A stretch of DNA of 32,682 bases from Hyphomicrobiales bacterium (GTDB taxonomy: Bacteria > Pseudomonadota > Alphaproteobacteria > Rhizobiales > Xanthobacteraceae), in assembly GCA_003140315.1 (NCBI GenBank), contig PLJS01000200.1, positions 1-32,682 on the forward strand, read 5' to 3'. Of the stretch, positions 8,297 to 16,277 are shown in pieces. A program made the translations under genes and the position numbers. The notes below the pieces were generated by a model. That model had not been told where the DNA came from. It saw only the letters and a program-made list of their open reading frames with translations, and made no database searches. Numbering within the stretch: the stretch's first letter is position 1; each line of letters starts with the position of its first letter.

Positions 8297-9517
8297 ATGG
8301 CCATGAATACGATCGCGCAGATCGCACCGCAGCCGACGCGCGGCCTTGCCGGCGCCACGGTCCTGCAGATCGTCCCTGCCTTGGTGGAGAGCCAGGCGGC
8401 GCGCGCGGCAGTCGATGTCGCGATCGCGCTGCTGCGCTCGGGCGCGCGCGTGATCGTTGCCGGCGAGGAAGGCCCGCTCAACAGCGAATTGCAGGGACTT
8501 GGCGGTGAGTGGCTGCGGCTCATCAACGAGACCGGCAATCCGTTCAAGCTCAAGCGCAATGCCAATGCGATCGCCGAGCTGGTGGCGGCCGAACGCATCG
8601 ACCTCGTGCATGCACTCGGCGTCGGAGCATCGCGCAGCGCAAGCGCAGCGCTCAGGAAGCGTTCGGGCGTGCGGCTCATCCACAGCTACGCGGTGGCCGA
8701 TCTCGACCGCAGCCACCGGGACAAGGCCTATGGGCGCGCGCTCGCAACCGGCGACCGCGTCATTGTGCCCTCGGGCTATGTGGCTGACCGGATCTCGATG
8801 CTGCACCAGATCCCCGACGGCAAGCTCGTCGTCATTCCGCTGCGCATCGACGCCGGACGCTTCGATCCGCCGATGGTCAGCCCGGAGCGCGCCGTCGTGC
8901 TGCGACGCGGCTGGAAGATTGCGCGCGGCCAGCGCGTCATCCTGGTGCCCGGGCGGATCGATCCGGCCAACGGGCAACTCACGCTGGTCGAGACCGCCCG
9001 CATCTTGGTGAACGGCGGACTGCGCGGGGTCGTGTTCGTGCTCGCGGGCGACAACCGGCAGCACTTCGATTATGCGCGCAAGATCGCCAACCAGGCCGAG
9101 GCGTACGGCGTCGCATCGCTGATCCGTCAGATCGGCGCGTGCTCCGACATGGCGGGCGCCTACACGGCGGCGGATCTCGTCGCCGTGCCGCAGGTCGAGC
9201 CGCCGACCTTCGCGCTCACCGCCGCCGAGGCGATGGCGATGGCGCGGCCCGTGATCGCGTCGAATGTCGGCGCGCTGCCGGAAATCGTGCTGGCGCCGCC
9301 GCAGATCGGCGAATCCGCGCGCACCGGATGGCTCGCCGAGCCGGACGATCCGATCAGCTTCGCGAAGGCGTGCGCCGCCGCGCTCGCGATCGATCATGCG
9401 GCCTACGGCATGATGGCGGCGCGCGCGCGCCGTCTTGCGAGCCACCTGTTCACGCCAACGCGCGTCGCGAGCGCGACGCTCGGCCTCTATGCGGGCTTGC
9501 TCGACAGCGCCGGATGA
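8297..9517 (+). CDS. Glycosyltransferase family 4, first of a tandem pair
   Basis: The 406-residue protein has the GT-B fold of family 4. The N-terminal domain (TVLQIVPALVESQAARAAVDVA, DLVHALG) binds the acceptor, and the C-terminal domain carries LVPGRIDPANGQ and the nucleotide-sugar region EPPTFALTAAEAMAMARPVI. The first Glu of the usual E-x7-E signature stands two positions further out (E-x9-E), a variation to note. It probably adds a sugar to an envelope glycan or lipid. The ATG at 8297 has no clear ribosome site and an ATG at 8303 is equally possible. The stop overlaps the start of the next glycosyltransferase (ATGA), so the two are translated as a unit. Confidence 0.88.
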   Translation: MAMNTIAQIAPQPTRGLAGATVLQIVPALVESQAARAAVDVAIALLRSGARVIVAGEEGPLNSELQGLGGEWLRLINETGNPFKLKRNANAIAELVAAERIDLVHALGVGASRSASAALRKRSGVRLIHSYAVADLDRSHRDKAYGRALATGDRVIVPSGYVADRISMLHQIPDGKLVVIPLRIDAGRFDPPMVSPERAVVLRRGWKIARGQRVILVPGRIDPANGQLTLVETARILVNGGLRGVVFVLAGDNRQHFDYARKIANQAEAYGVASLIRQIGACSDMAGAYTAADLVAVPQVEPPTFALTAAEAMAMARPVIASNVGALPEIVLAPPQIGESARTGWLAEPDDPISFAKACAAALAIDHAAYGMMAARARRLASHLFTPTRVASATLGLYAGLLDSAG

Positions 9518-10923
9518 GCGATTGCGCGGGTGTGCGATCCAGACTATCAATGAAACATTCGGGGACGGAAATCGAGCGATCGGGGCGCCTGGCGACTTGG
9601 GGTGATGTCTGCCGGGCGCGCAACGATGAGGTCGATCGAGTGAATCCGCAAGCTATTGCGCGTCTGCCGCTCGATACGGTGGCGGAAGAAACCGACTCTT
9701 CTTTTCCTTTACCCAGCATCCGATCCGGCGGCGAAGTATTGACGTTCACACGGCCGCTCAGCGTGCTCATCGTGGTCCCGACGCTGCATGCCGGCGCGGC
9801 CGATGCCGGCGCGATCGACCTCGCCCGCATCCTCGGCGACGGCGGCCATCGCGTGATCGTCGTCTCGCAGGGCGGCCGTCTCGAAGCCGACGTCGCGGCC
9901 GCCGGGGCCGAATTCATCCATCTCGACGTCGCGAGCCAGAACCCCGCGCGCATGCTCAAGGCCGCGCTGGCGCTCAAGCATCTCGCGCGCGAGCGGCGCT
10001 GCGACGTGATCCACGCGCACGGCCGCAGCGCGGCGTGGAGCGCGTATCTCGCGGCGCGCTGGTGCGACGTGCCGCTGCTGACAACCTGGCACAAAGGCTT
10101 CCGCGAGCAGAACGTCTTCAAGCGGCTGTACAACAGCGTGATGGTGCGCGGCGAACGCGCGATCGCGGTGTCGGACCAGATCGCGGAACTGATCGCCGAT
10201 CGCTATCCGCGATCGGCCGGCCGTATCGCGGTCGTTCCGGCGGCGATCGACATGGCGCGCTTCGACCCGGCCACGGTGTCGAGCGAGCGCCTCGACACGA
10301 TCCGGCGCTCCTGGGGCGTCAAGCCCGACACCCGGGTCGTTCTCGTGGTCGGCCGGATGCTGCGGCGCAAGGGTCATCATGTGGCGGTGAAGGCGGTGCA
10401 CCGGCTCAAGGAGCGGGGCCTGAAGGATTTCGTCTGCGTGTTCGCCGGCGAGGATCAGGGCCGCACGCATTACACCGGCGAATTGTGGGATCTCGTGAGC
10501 ACGACCGGGACCACGGACGTGGTGCGGCTCGCAGGCAGCGTCGACGACATGCCGGCGGCTTATGCGGCCGCGACCGTCGTCGTCTCGGCGGCGGTGCAGC
10601 CGGAAGGGCTGCAGCGCGCGATCCTCGAGGCGCAGGCGATGGCGCGGCCGGTGGTCATTTCCGATCTCGCGGCCGGCCCGGAGGCGGTGCTCGCCCCGCC
10701 CGCGGTCGCGGAGGAGCGCATGACCGGTCTGCGGGTACCGGCGGGTGACGAGGCGGCGCTTGCGGCAGCCCTCATCCGCCTGTTTTCGTTGACGGATACG
10801 GCGCGAACGGCGATCGGGGCGCGCGGACGGGCCTGGGTCGCAACGCAATTCGATCCCGACAGCATCGCCCGCATGACGCTTGCGCTCTACGCCGAGGTTG
10901 CGTGCGCGCGACCGTCCCGATGA
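9514..10923 (+). CDS. Glycosyltransferase family 4, second of a tandem pair
   Basis: This is a second GT4 enzyme, recognisably related to its upstream neighbour: both contain AMARPV and an E-VLAPP segment at the same place. It has VIHAHGRSAAWSAYLAAR in the acceptor domain, VVLVVGRMLRRKGHH at the start of the donor domain, and a regular E-x7-E motif in PEGLQRAILEAQAMARP. The 469-residue length uses the ATG at 9514 that overlaps the previous stop. About 85 residues before LSVLIVVPTLHAG look poorly conserved, so a later start (ATG 9550 or beyond) is possible. Two adjacent paralogues suggest successive transfers onto one glycan, which is inference. Confidence 0.87.
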   Translation: MSDCAGVRSRLSMKHSGTEIERSGRLATWGDVCRARNDEVDRVNPQAIARLPLDTVAEETDSSFPLPSIRSGGEVLTFTRPLSVLIVVPTLHAGAADAGAIDLARILGDGGHRVIVVSQGGRLEADVAAAGAEFIHLDVASQNPARMLKAALALKHLARERRCDVIHAHGRSAAWSAYLAARWCDVPLLTTWHKGFREQNVFKRLYNSVMVRGERAIAVSDQIAELIADRYPRSAGRIAVVPAAIDMARFDPATVSSERLDTIRRSWGVKPDTRVVLVVGRMLRRKGHHVAVKAVHRLKERGLKDFVCVFAGEDQGRTHYTGELWDLVSTTGTTDVVRLAGSVDDMPAAYAAATVVVSAAVQPEGLQRAILEAQAMARPVVISDLAAGPEAVLAPPAVAEERMTGLRVPAGDEAALAAALIRLFSLTDTARTAIGARGRAWVATQFDPDSIARMTLALYAEVACARPSR

Positions 10924-10962
10924 AGCGAACCGTCCGATATGGCCGAAATCGCCCATCGGGCG

Positions 10963-10991
10963 TTGACAGCGCGACGGTTTGTCACGATCTT
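10963..10991 (+). promoter_or_regulatory. Possible infC promoter
   Basis: A perfect -35 TTGACA (10963-10968) stands 17 bases before GATCTT (10986-10991), a weak -10. It lies about 100 bases upstream of infC, in the 169-base gap after the glycosyltransferases, and would give a leader of roughly 95 bases. The gap holds no other gene. Confidence 0.4.
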
Positions 10992-11092
10992 CCCCGTTCT
11001 CCGACGTGTGATTTGCAAGTCGCACAGCCTCCCGGCAGGCTGACGCCCCGCAACACCGCCGGATCGTCGCAACAGTACAGGAGATAAGAGCC

Positions 11093-11632
11093 ATTCGTCG
11101 CCCGATGAGAGCACCCGAGCCGGCCCGCAAGGATGGTCCGCGCATCAACGAAGATATTCGCGTCCGCGAAGTCCACCTGATCGAGAGGGACGGCACGAAC
11201 AAAGGCACCGTGCCGATCGCAGAAGCGCTCGCCGCCGCACAGGAAGCCGGACTCGACCTGGTCGAGATTTCCCCCAACGCCGCGCCGCCGATCGTCAAGA
11301 TCCTCGACTACGGCAAATACAAATACCAGGAACAGAAGAAAGCCGCCGAGGCGCGCAAGAAGCAGAAGGTGGTCGAGGTCAAGGAGCTGAAATACCGGCC
11401 CATGATCGACGACCACGACTACGACGTGAAGATGCGTTCGATGCAGCGCTTCTTCGAGGAAGGCGACAAGGTCAAGGTGACGTTGCGCTTCCGCGGCCGC
11501 GAGATGGCGCACCAGGAGCTCGGCACGCGCCTGCTCAACCGCGTCAAGGAAGACACCTTGAAGATCGCCAAGGTCGAGATGGAGCCGCGCTTTGAAGGGC
11601 GGCAGATGATCATGATCCTCGCGCCGAGGTAA
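11093..11632 (+). CDS. infC: Translation initiation factor IF-3, ATT start
   Basis: IF-3 binds the 30S subunit, keeps it apart from 50S and checks the start codon. The protein shows the N-terminal domain ([39 protein letters not shown]), a lysine-rich linker helix and the C-terminal domain ([17 protein letters not shown], ending MIMILAPR). The start is most likely ATT at 11093, because AGGAG at 11079-11083 lies 9 bases before it and 21 bases before the in-frame ATG at 11105. That gives IRRPMRAPE and 179 residues. Rare AUU starts are known for infC in E. coli, where IF-3 represses its own translation by rejecting them. A terminator follows. Confidence 0.95.
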   Translation: MRRPMRAPEPARKDGPRINEDIRVREVHLIERDGTNKGTVPIAEALAAAQEAGLDLVEISPNAAPPIVKILDYGKYKYQEQKKAAEARKKQKVVEVKELKYRPMIDDHDYDVKMRSMQRFFEEGDKVKVTLRFRGREMAHQELGTRLLNRVKEDTLKIAKVEMEPRFEGRQMIMILAPR

Positions 11633-11680
11633 TCCGGCGGCTTCTTTGATGTAACTCCTGTTTATATCAGGCTTTTTGGC

Positions 11681-11709
11681 AACGCCCGCGACCCGCTCGC
11701 GGGCGTTTT
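11681..11709 (+). terminator. Intrinsic terminator after infC
   Basis: AACGCCCGCG and CGCGGGCGTT form a 10-bp perfect stem around ACCCGCT, ending in TTTT. It separates infC from the next gene and shows that infC is not co-transcribed with the ribosomal protein genes downstream. Confidence 0.8.
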
Positions 11710-11751
11710 GCGTAGACGAGTCGATCGCGCCAAGGCACAATTGTTCCATCC

Positions 11752-12654
11752 GTGGAATCTGGGCGCGTTGCGGCGCCCGCCAAGAAAAGACCCAGAGTCT
11801 TCATGCGCTCGCGCGGACCGGATGATGGCTTGGCGTTTCCGTCGCATTCGCCTGCGAAGGCCCAGGACCGGCGCACGGTCCTCATCGCCGGCGTGATTTC
11901 GGCGCTCATCTTTCTCGCGGTCATGCCGTTCGCGAAAGTTCAACTCGCGGAGGTGCGGGCATTCATCCCAAGCTATCAGGCGGCGCTTGCAATCGGCGAC
12001 TTGCTCACCGCTGCGATGCTCTACGCGCACTTCAACGCGTTGCGCTCGCGCGCGCTGCTGCTGCTGGCGAACGGCTATCTTTTCACCGCGCTGATGGCAG
12101 TGATCCACGCATTGACCTTTCCGGGACTATTTGCGCCCGAAGGCCTGCTCGGTGCCGGACCGCAGACCACCGCGTGGCTCTACATGTTCTGGCACGGAGG
12201 CTTTCCGATCATGGTCATCGGCTACGGCCTGACCAAGGATCGCGATGGCGCGCCGGTCACGAGCGAAGCGATGCGTTCGACGATCGTCGCGAGCATTCTG
12301 GCGGTCCTGGTAGCGGTCGTCGTGCTCACGCTGGTGGCGACAGTCGGAAGCAGCGGTCTGCCGCCGATCATGACCGGCCAAAACTACACGCCCGTCATGA
12401 ACGACGTCGTGACGGCGGTATGGGCGCTCAGCCTCGGAGCATTCCTGGTGCTTTGGCTGCGCATGCCGTACTCGGTGCTCGATCTCTGGCTGATGCTGGT
12501 GATGGTCTCCTGGATATTCGATATCGCGCTTGCGGCGGTGCTGAATGCCGGCCGCTTCGACGTCGGATTCTACGCGGGGCGCATTTACGGCCTGGCGGCG
12601 GGCACGTTCGTTCTTATCGTGCTGCTTTTTCGCAAAACCCGCAGCCCGACTTGA
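11752..12654 (+). CDS. Stand-alone MASE4-type membrane sensor protein
   Basis: The 300-residue protein is almost entirely membrane-embedded with about eight hydrophobic segments (for example TVLIAGVISALIFLAVMPF and TFVLIVLLF). LLGAGPQTTAWLYMFWHGGFP, here split as GAGPQTTAWLYMFWH, and RSRALLLLANGYLFTALM match the MASE4 domain, which elsewhere forms the N-terminal sensor of diguanylate cyclases and histidine kinases. Here the protein stops about ten residues after the last membrane segment, with no GGDEF, kinase or other output domain. It may act with a separate partner or be a remnant. The start is uncertain: ATG 11752 is the longest, ATG 11803 is possible. It converges on the next gene with 7 bases between stops. 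Confidence 0.75.
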   Translation: MESGRVAAPAKKRPRVFMRSRGPDDGLAFPSHSPAKAQDRRTVLIAGVISALIFLAVMPFAKVQLAEVRAFIPSYQAALAIGDLLTAAMLYAHFNALRSRALLLLANGYLFTALMAVIHALTFPGLFAPEGLLGAGPQTTAWLYMFWHGGFPIMVIGYGLTKDRDGAPVTSEAMRSTIVASILAVLVAVVVLTLVATVGSSGLPPIMTGQNYTPVMNDVVTAVWALSLGAFLVLWLRMPYSVLDLWLMLVMVSWIFDIALAAVLNAGRFDVGFYAGRIYGLAAGTFVLIVLLFRKTRSPT

Positions 12655-12661
12655 GCCCCGC

Positions 12662-13867
12662 CTACGAGGGCCTCTTCCCGTAATCCAGCAGGCCTGCCTC
12701 GCCCTTCGGCGGGTGCGCGGCGAGCGCCTTCTCGTCCGGATCGATGCCCCAGCCGGGCGCGTCGGGCATGACGAGTTGACCGTTCTCGATCTCGGGCGCC
12801 GCGGTGAACAGTTCGTCGTCCCAGGGCAGGCGATCGATGTCGATCTCCATGATGCGCAGGTTCGGCACCGCGGCCGCGAAATGCGCATTCATCATGGTGC
12901 AGAGATGGCCGTAGAAATTATGCGGCGCGACGTTGACCTCGTGTGCTTCCGCACAGGCTGCGATCTTCATCGACTGCCACACGCCGTTCCACGGCGTGTC
13001 GACGATCGCCACGTCCATCGCCTGCTCTTTGAAGTAGGGAAGAAACTCGCGCAGGCCCAGCAGCGTCTCGCATGACGAGATCGGATGCGGGCTTTGGCGG
13101 CGGATGTAGCCCAGCGCCTCCGGACTGTAGCTGTCGATCTCGACCCAGAACATGTCGATGTCGGCGATGGCGCGCAGGATCTTCAGATAGCCTTCGGTCT
13201 TGGCGTTGAAATTGAGATCGAGCAGTAGGCCAACGTCGGGCCCGATGCCGTCGCGCAAGGCTTCAAGGTGCATGTGCAGATTGCGCAGCACCACCTTGTC
13301 GATATTGAGCTCGGGATAATAGGGCGAGCCGAAGCCTGGGCGATAACCGCGCGGCTTGCCGTCCTCGTAGATGAAGATGTTGGTCTTGCAGGCCGTAAAG
13401 CCCTTCTGGCGCACCTCAAGGCCTATGGCCTTCACGCCGTCGAGGTCGGTGATCGCGGGCTTGTAGTAGGCCGGGTGATTGATGCGCCAGGTCGCGCAAT
13501 GCGACCAGTAGAGCGGGATGCGATCGCGCAGCTTGCCGCCGAGCAGCACGTAGACCGGCACGCCCAGCGCTTTGGCTTTGGCATCCAGCAGCGCGTTCTC
13601 GATCGCGCCCATGGCCTGCGCCACGATGCCGCCGGCCGCCGGCCGCGTCGCCGCGTAGAGCTCTGCGTAGATGCGCTCGTGATCGTTGACCGTCCGTCCA
13701 ACCACCTTGCCGGCGAGCCGCATGACGACGGCGCCGACGCCGGGCGAGCCGAAGCCCTCGTCGAACTCGCTCCAGCCGACGATCCCTTCGTCGGTGGTCA
13801 GCTTCACGAAATGGTAATTGCGCCAGCCGGCGTCACAAGCGAACGTCTCGATGCGGGCGATCTTCAC
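12662..13867 (-). CDS. Mandelate racemase/muconate lactonizing enzyme family protein
   Basis: This 401-residue enolase-superfamily enzyme has an N-terminal capping domain (GIVGWSEFDEGFGSPGVGAVV) and a C-terminal barrel. The probable metal ligands are D217 in LLDLNFN, E243 in WVEID and E267 in SSCETLLG, with K161 in CKTN and H316 in APHNFYGH as candidate acid/base residues. These enzymes abstract the proton next to a carboxylate, commonly in dehydration or racemisation of sugar acids; the substrate is not evident. Length and start fit the family. No sugar transporter or other catabolic gene lies beside it, so its pathway cannot be inferred from context. Confidence 0.9.
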   Translation of the reverse strand: MKIARIETFACDAGWRNYHFVKLTTDEGIVGWSEFDEGFGSPGVGAVVMRLAGKVVGRTVNDHERIYAELYAATRPAAGGIVAQAMGAIENALLDAKAKALGVPVYVLLGGKLRDRIPLYWSHCATWRINHPAYYKPAITDLDGVKAIGLEVRQKGFTACKTNIFIYEDGKPRGYRPGFGSPYYPELNIDKVVLRNLHMHLEALRDGIGPDVGLLLDLNFNAKTEGYLKILRAIADIDMFWVEIDSYSPEALGYIRRQSPHPISSCETLLGLREFLPYFKEQAMDVAIVDTPWNGVWQSMKIAACAEAHEVNVAPHNFYGHLCTMMNAHFAAAVPNLRIMEIDIDRLPWDDELFTAAPEIENGQLVMPDAPGWGIDPDEKALAAHPPKGEAGLLDYGKRPS

Positions 13868-13941
13868 GGCAGCCTCCCCGGTCGATGCTCATCGGCATCG
13901 GCGCAGAGGCTAGCAGGCCGCAACGCTCGCGCGCGACCCCT

Positions 13942-14262
13942 TCAGCCCGCCCCGCACATCGCGGTGGCCGAACGCAGGCGTGCTGCGGCGATCTCGAAAC
14001 CGGCCGGCGTGCCGGCATAATGCGCGCGCGCGAGATGCCGGTCCTTCGCGAAAACCTCCGCCGGGCTCTCCGCCGCGATGTCGTCGTTTCCGGTCCGCGC
14101 CGCGTAACGGAACGCGGCGCCACAGTATCTCGGCGCAGCCGGGCTCGATGCCATCAGGGCATCGGGCCGATCGACGCTTGCAACGCCGTGGGACGGAAAG
14201 GACAGGACGACCAGGATCGCGGCCAACAGGCCGGGGATCTTCAACCAGTGCAACGGGGACAT
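13942..14262 (-). CDS. Small secreted protein of unknown function
   Basis: I do not recognise this 106-residue protein. It begins with a typical Sec signal peptide (Lys near the N-terminus, then LLAAILVVLSF and a likely cleavage site after HGVA). The mature part holds two cysteines (RYCGAAF and TAMCGAG) that could form a disulfide in the periplasm. The start is strongly supported by AGGAGG (14268-14273 on the plus strand as CCTCCT), 5 bases upstream of the ATG. It lies upstream of the enolase-superfamily gene in the same direction, 74 bases apart, so they may share a transcript. Confidence 0.65.
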   Translation of the reverse strand: MSPLHWLKIPGLLAAILVVLSFPSHGVASVDRPDALMASSPAAPRYCGAAFRYAARTGNDDIAAESPAEVFAKDRHLARAHYAGTPAGFEIAAARLRSATAMCGAG

Positions 14263-14654
14263 GATTGCCTCCTACCGATGCGACTAGCCTCCTTGCCTCT
14301 CTGCGACGCCTCGGCAGATCGGCCACCCGGCCGCCCTCATAACCTCTTCGACTGTGGGCCGGTTCCAGGCCGGGAACACGATCTGCGACGCTTAGGGTCC
14401 TCCGGATTGGTCAATGAATTGTTAATCCGCCGCGCCCCCACCCCAACGCGGCGCCCGCGCCAAGCGCCGGCGCCGCGTCAATCGTGCCCAAACTGTTGTT
14501 TTTTGAGGTTCGGTCTGCCATAACGCCCCCTTCCGCCGCCCGGCTAAAGGGCTGCCGTGGCGGTGGTATGTGCCTCATGCACACGCTCATTCGCGAGCAG
14601 ATGCCGGTTACCCGGGCCTTTGGCCTGCGTTCCCGGCGCCAAAAGGAGAGCAAA
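14263..14654. other. 392-base region between divergent genes, with rpmI leader
   Basis: This stretch lies between the divergent small secreted protein gene and rpmI. It has no convincing gene; an rpmI-frame extension to 14484 is open but unconserved. A possible rpmI promoter is noted separately. The last 125 bases contain several GC-rich inverted segments (for example around 14533-14568 and 14610-14640), which could form a structured leader for autoregulation, but I cannot assign a known motif. Confidence 0.4.
14496..14524 (+). promoter_or_regulatory. Possible promoter of rpmI-rplT
   Basis: TTGTTT (14496-14501) and CATAAC (14519-14524) are separated by 17 bases. The match is modest (3 of 6 and 4 of 6). 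It would give a leader of about 125 bases before rpmI. Confidence 0.3.
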
Positions 14655-14855
14655 ATGCCCAAGATCAAGACCAAGTCGGGCGCTAAAAAGCGCTTCAAGA
14701 TTACCGGCACCGGAAAGGTGCTCTACGCCCACCGCGGCAAACGCCACGGCATGATCAAGCGGACCAAGAAGCAGATCCGCCAGTTGCGCGGCACCAACGT
14801 GCTGTTCAAGACCGACGGCGACAACATCAAGAAGTACTTCCTGCCGAACGGTTGA
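14655..14855 (+). CDS. rpmI: 50S ribosomal protein L35
   Basis: The 66-residue protein is a full-length, very basic L35. It opens [20 protein letters not shown], continues with [19 protein letters not shown] and ends KKYFLPNG, all family signatures. The ATG at 14655 has GGAG 6 bases upstream, which excludes the longer upstream frame. It is followed by rplT 50 bases downstream, the conserved pair. Confidence 0.97.
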   Translation: MPKIKTKSGAKKRFKITGTGKVLYAHRGKRHGMIKRTKKQIRQLRGTNVLFKTDGDNIKKYFLPNG

Positions 14856-14905
14856 ACGCGGCGAAAGCCGCACACGCATTTGCCAGCATCTAAAGGAGAT
14901 CAGCC

Positions 14906-15271
14906 ATGGCCCGCGTCAAACGGGGCGTCACGTCCCATGCCAAGCACAAGAAGGTCCTCAAAGCCGCCAAGGGCTTTCACGGCCGGCGCAAGAACACGAT
15001 CCGTATCGCCAAGCAGGCGGTGGAGAAGGCGAACCAGTACGCCTTCCGCGACCGCAAGCGGCGCAAGCGCACCTTCCGGGCGCTGTGGATCCAGCGCCTG
15101 AACGCCGCGGTACGGCCGTTCGGCCTGAACTACAGCCGATTTATCGACGGCCTCGCGAAGGCCGGGATCACCGTCGACCGCAAGGTGCTGTCCGATCTCG
15201 CGATCCGCGAGCCGGTGGCGTTCGAGGCGATCGTCGAAAAGGCCAAGGCGGCGCTGCCCGCGGCAGCCTGA
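14906..15271 (+). CDS. rplT: 50S ribosomal protein L20
   Basis: The 121-residue protein is a full-length L20, an early-assembly protein that binds 23S rRNA. It starts [19 protein letters not shown], then [20 protein letters not shown] and [20 protein letters not shown], and ends in the globular domain with [20 protein letters not shown] precedes the ATG. In many bacteria pheS follows directly; here 2.7 kb of other genes intervene. Confidence 0.97.
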   Translation: MARVKRGVTSHAKHKKVLKAAKGFHGRRKNTIRIAKQAVEKANQYAFRDRKRRKRTFRALWIQRLNAAVRPFGLNYSRFIDGLAKAGITVDRKVLSDLAIREPVAFEAIVEKAKAALPAAA

Positions 15272-15303
15272 CCTTTTCCGTCCGTCCTTGCGAGGCCGAT
15301 TGA

Positions 15304-15322
15304 CCGGGGCGAAAAGCCCCGG
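15304..15322 (+). terminator. Stem-loop after rplT, possible weak terminator
   Basis: CCGGGGC-GAAAA-GCCCCGG forms a strong 7-bp hairpin 32 bases after the rplT stop. It lacks a following T-run, so termination would be partial or dependent on other factors. Confidence 0.35.
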
Positions 15323-15371
15323 ACGATGCATGTTCGCGTGTCGGAATCGATTCTCGCAGGCAGATTCGAAG

Positions 15372-15752
15372 ATGACTCCGAAGGAAAAAGCGCTCTACCA
15401 CCAGATCCATCCGGCAAAGCTCGCGACCGACCTCGCGGCGTCGGTGATCTCGCTGTATTTCTTCTGGCAGCACCAGTTGGTGATCGCGCTGGCGCTGCAT
15501 TTCATTCCGCCGCTGGTCGCGTCGGGACTGGTGATCCGCTATGCCGCGCTGGAGCGATATCGCGACTCCGCGTTCGGCCGCTACGTCGCGCGCCACATGA
15601 CACGGCTGATCGAAGCCGTGCGCCTGTTCGGCGACATCGTGACGCTGATCGGCGCGTGGTATCACGACTGGATGCTGATCGCGGCCGGCTTCGCGATCAT
15701 CCTCGGCGCGTGGAGCCAGGGGCTGTTGCCGACCTCGCTCGGACGGCGATGA
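15372..15752 (+). CDS. Small integral membrane protein of unknown function
   Basis: I do not recognise this 126-residue protein as a named family. It has about three hydrophobic segments (LAASVISLYFFW, LVIALALHFIPPLVASGLVI and MLIAAGFAIILGAW). A basic amphipathic loop with YARHMTRLIEAVRLFG-like character lies before the last segment. The ATG at 15372 opens MTPKEKALYHQIHPAKLATD; the frame is open to 15288 but that part overlaps the stem-loop. The stop overlaps a possible upstream ATG of the DinB gene (ATGA), so the two are likely co-transcribed. Confidence 0.7.
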   Translation: MTPKEKALYHQIHPAKLATDLAASVISLYFFWQHQLVIALALHFIPPLVASGLVIRYAALERYRDSAFGRYVARHMTRLIEAVRLFGDIVTLIGAWYHDWMLIAAGFAIILGAWSQGLLPTSLGRR

Positions 15753-15760
15753 GGACTGAG

Positions 15761-16261
15761 ATGATCGAACCCGCCTACGTCCAGCGCATGGCGCGCTACA
15801 ATCGCTGGCAGAACCGGAACCTCTATGGCGTCGCCGATACGCTGTCGGACGACGAGCGCCGGCGCGAACGCGCGGCATTCTTCGGCTCGATGCACAAGAC
15901 GCTGAGTCATCTGCTCTGGGGCGACCGCATCTGGATGAGCCGCTTCACCGATACGCCGAAGCCTGCGGTCGGGATCGCGGGCTCGGTCACGCTCTATGAG
16001 GACTGGGATGCGCTCAAGCGCGAGCGGGCCGAATTCGACGACACGATGATCGCCTGGGCGGATGGGCTCGATGCGCGCTGGCTCTCCGATGATCTGACCT
16101 ATTATTCGGGCGGCGCGAAGCGCGACATCACCGCGCCGAAATGGCTGCTGGTGACACACATGTTCAATCACCAGACGCACCATCGCGGCCAGGTGCACTG
16201 CATGCTCACACAGGCCGGCGGCAGACCGCACGACACCGACCTGCCGATGCTGCCGGAGTGA
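15761..16261 (+). CDS. DinB family protein
   Basis: This 166-residue protein has the four-helix DinB fold pattern. It opens MIEPAYVQRMARYNRWQNRN and has H50 in KTLSHLLWGDRIW and the HQTHHRGQ motif near residues 137-144, which provide the metal-binding histidines of the family. Some relatives are thiol-dependent transferases; no function is assigned to most. GAGGA 5 bases before ATG 15761 supports this start, with an in-frame ATG at 15749 overlapping the previous stop as an alternative. Confidence 0.88.
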   Translation: MIEPAYVQRMARYNRWQNRNLYGVADTLSDDERRRERAAFFGSMHKTLSHLLWGDRIWMSRFTDTPKPAVGIAGSVTLYEDWDALKRERAEFDDTMIAWADGLDARWLSDDLTYYSGGAKRDITAPKWLLVTHMFNHQTHHRGQVHCMLTQAGGRPHDTDLPMLPE

Positions 16262-16277
16262 TGCAAGGCGTCGAAGG

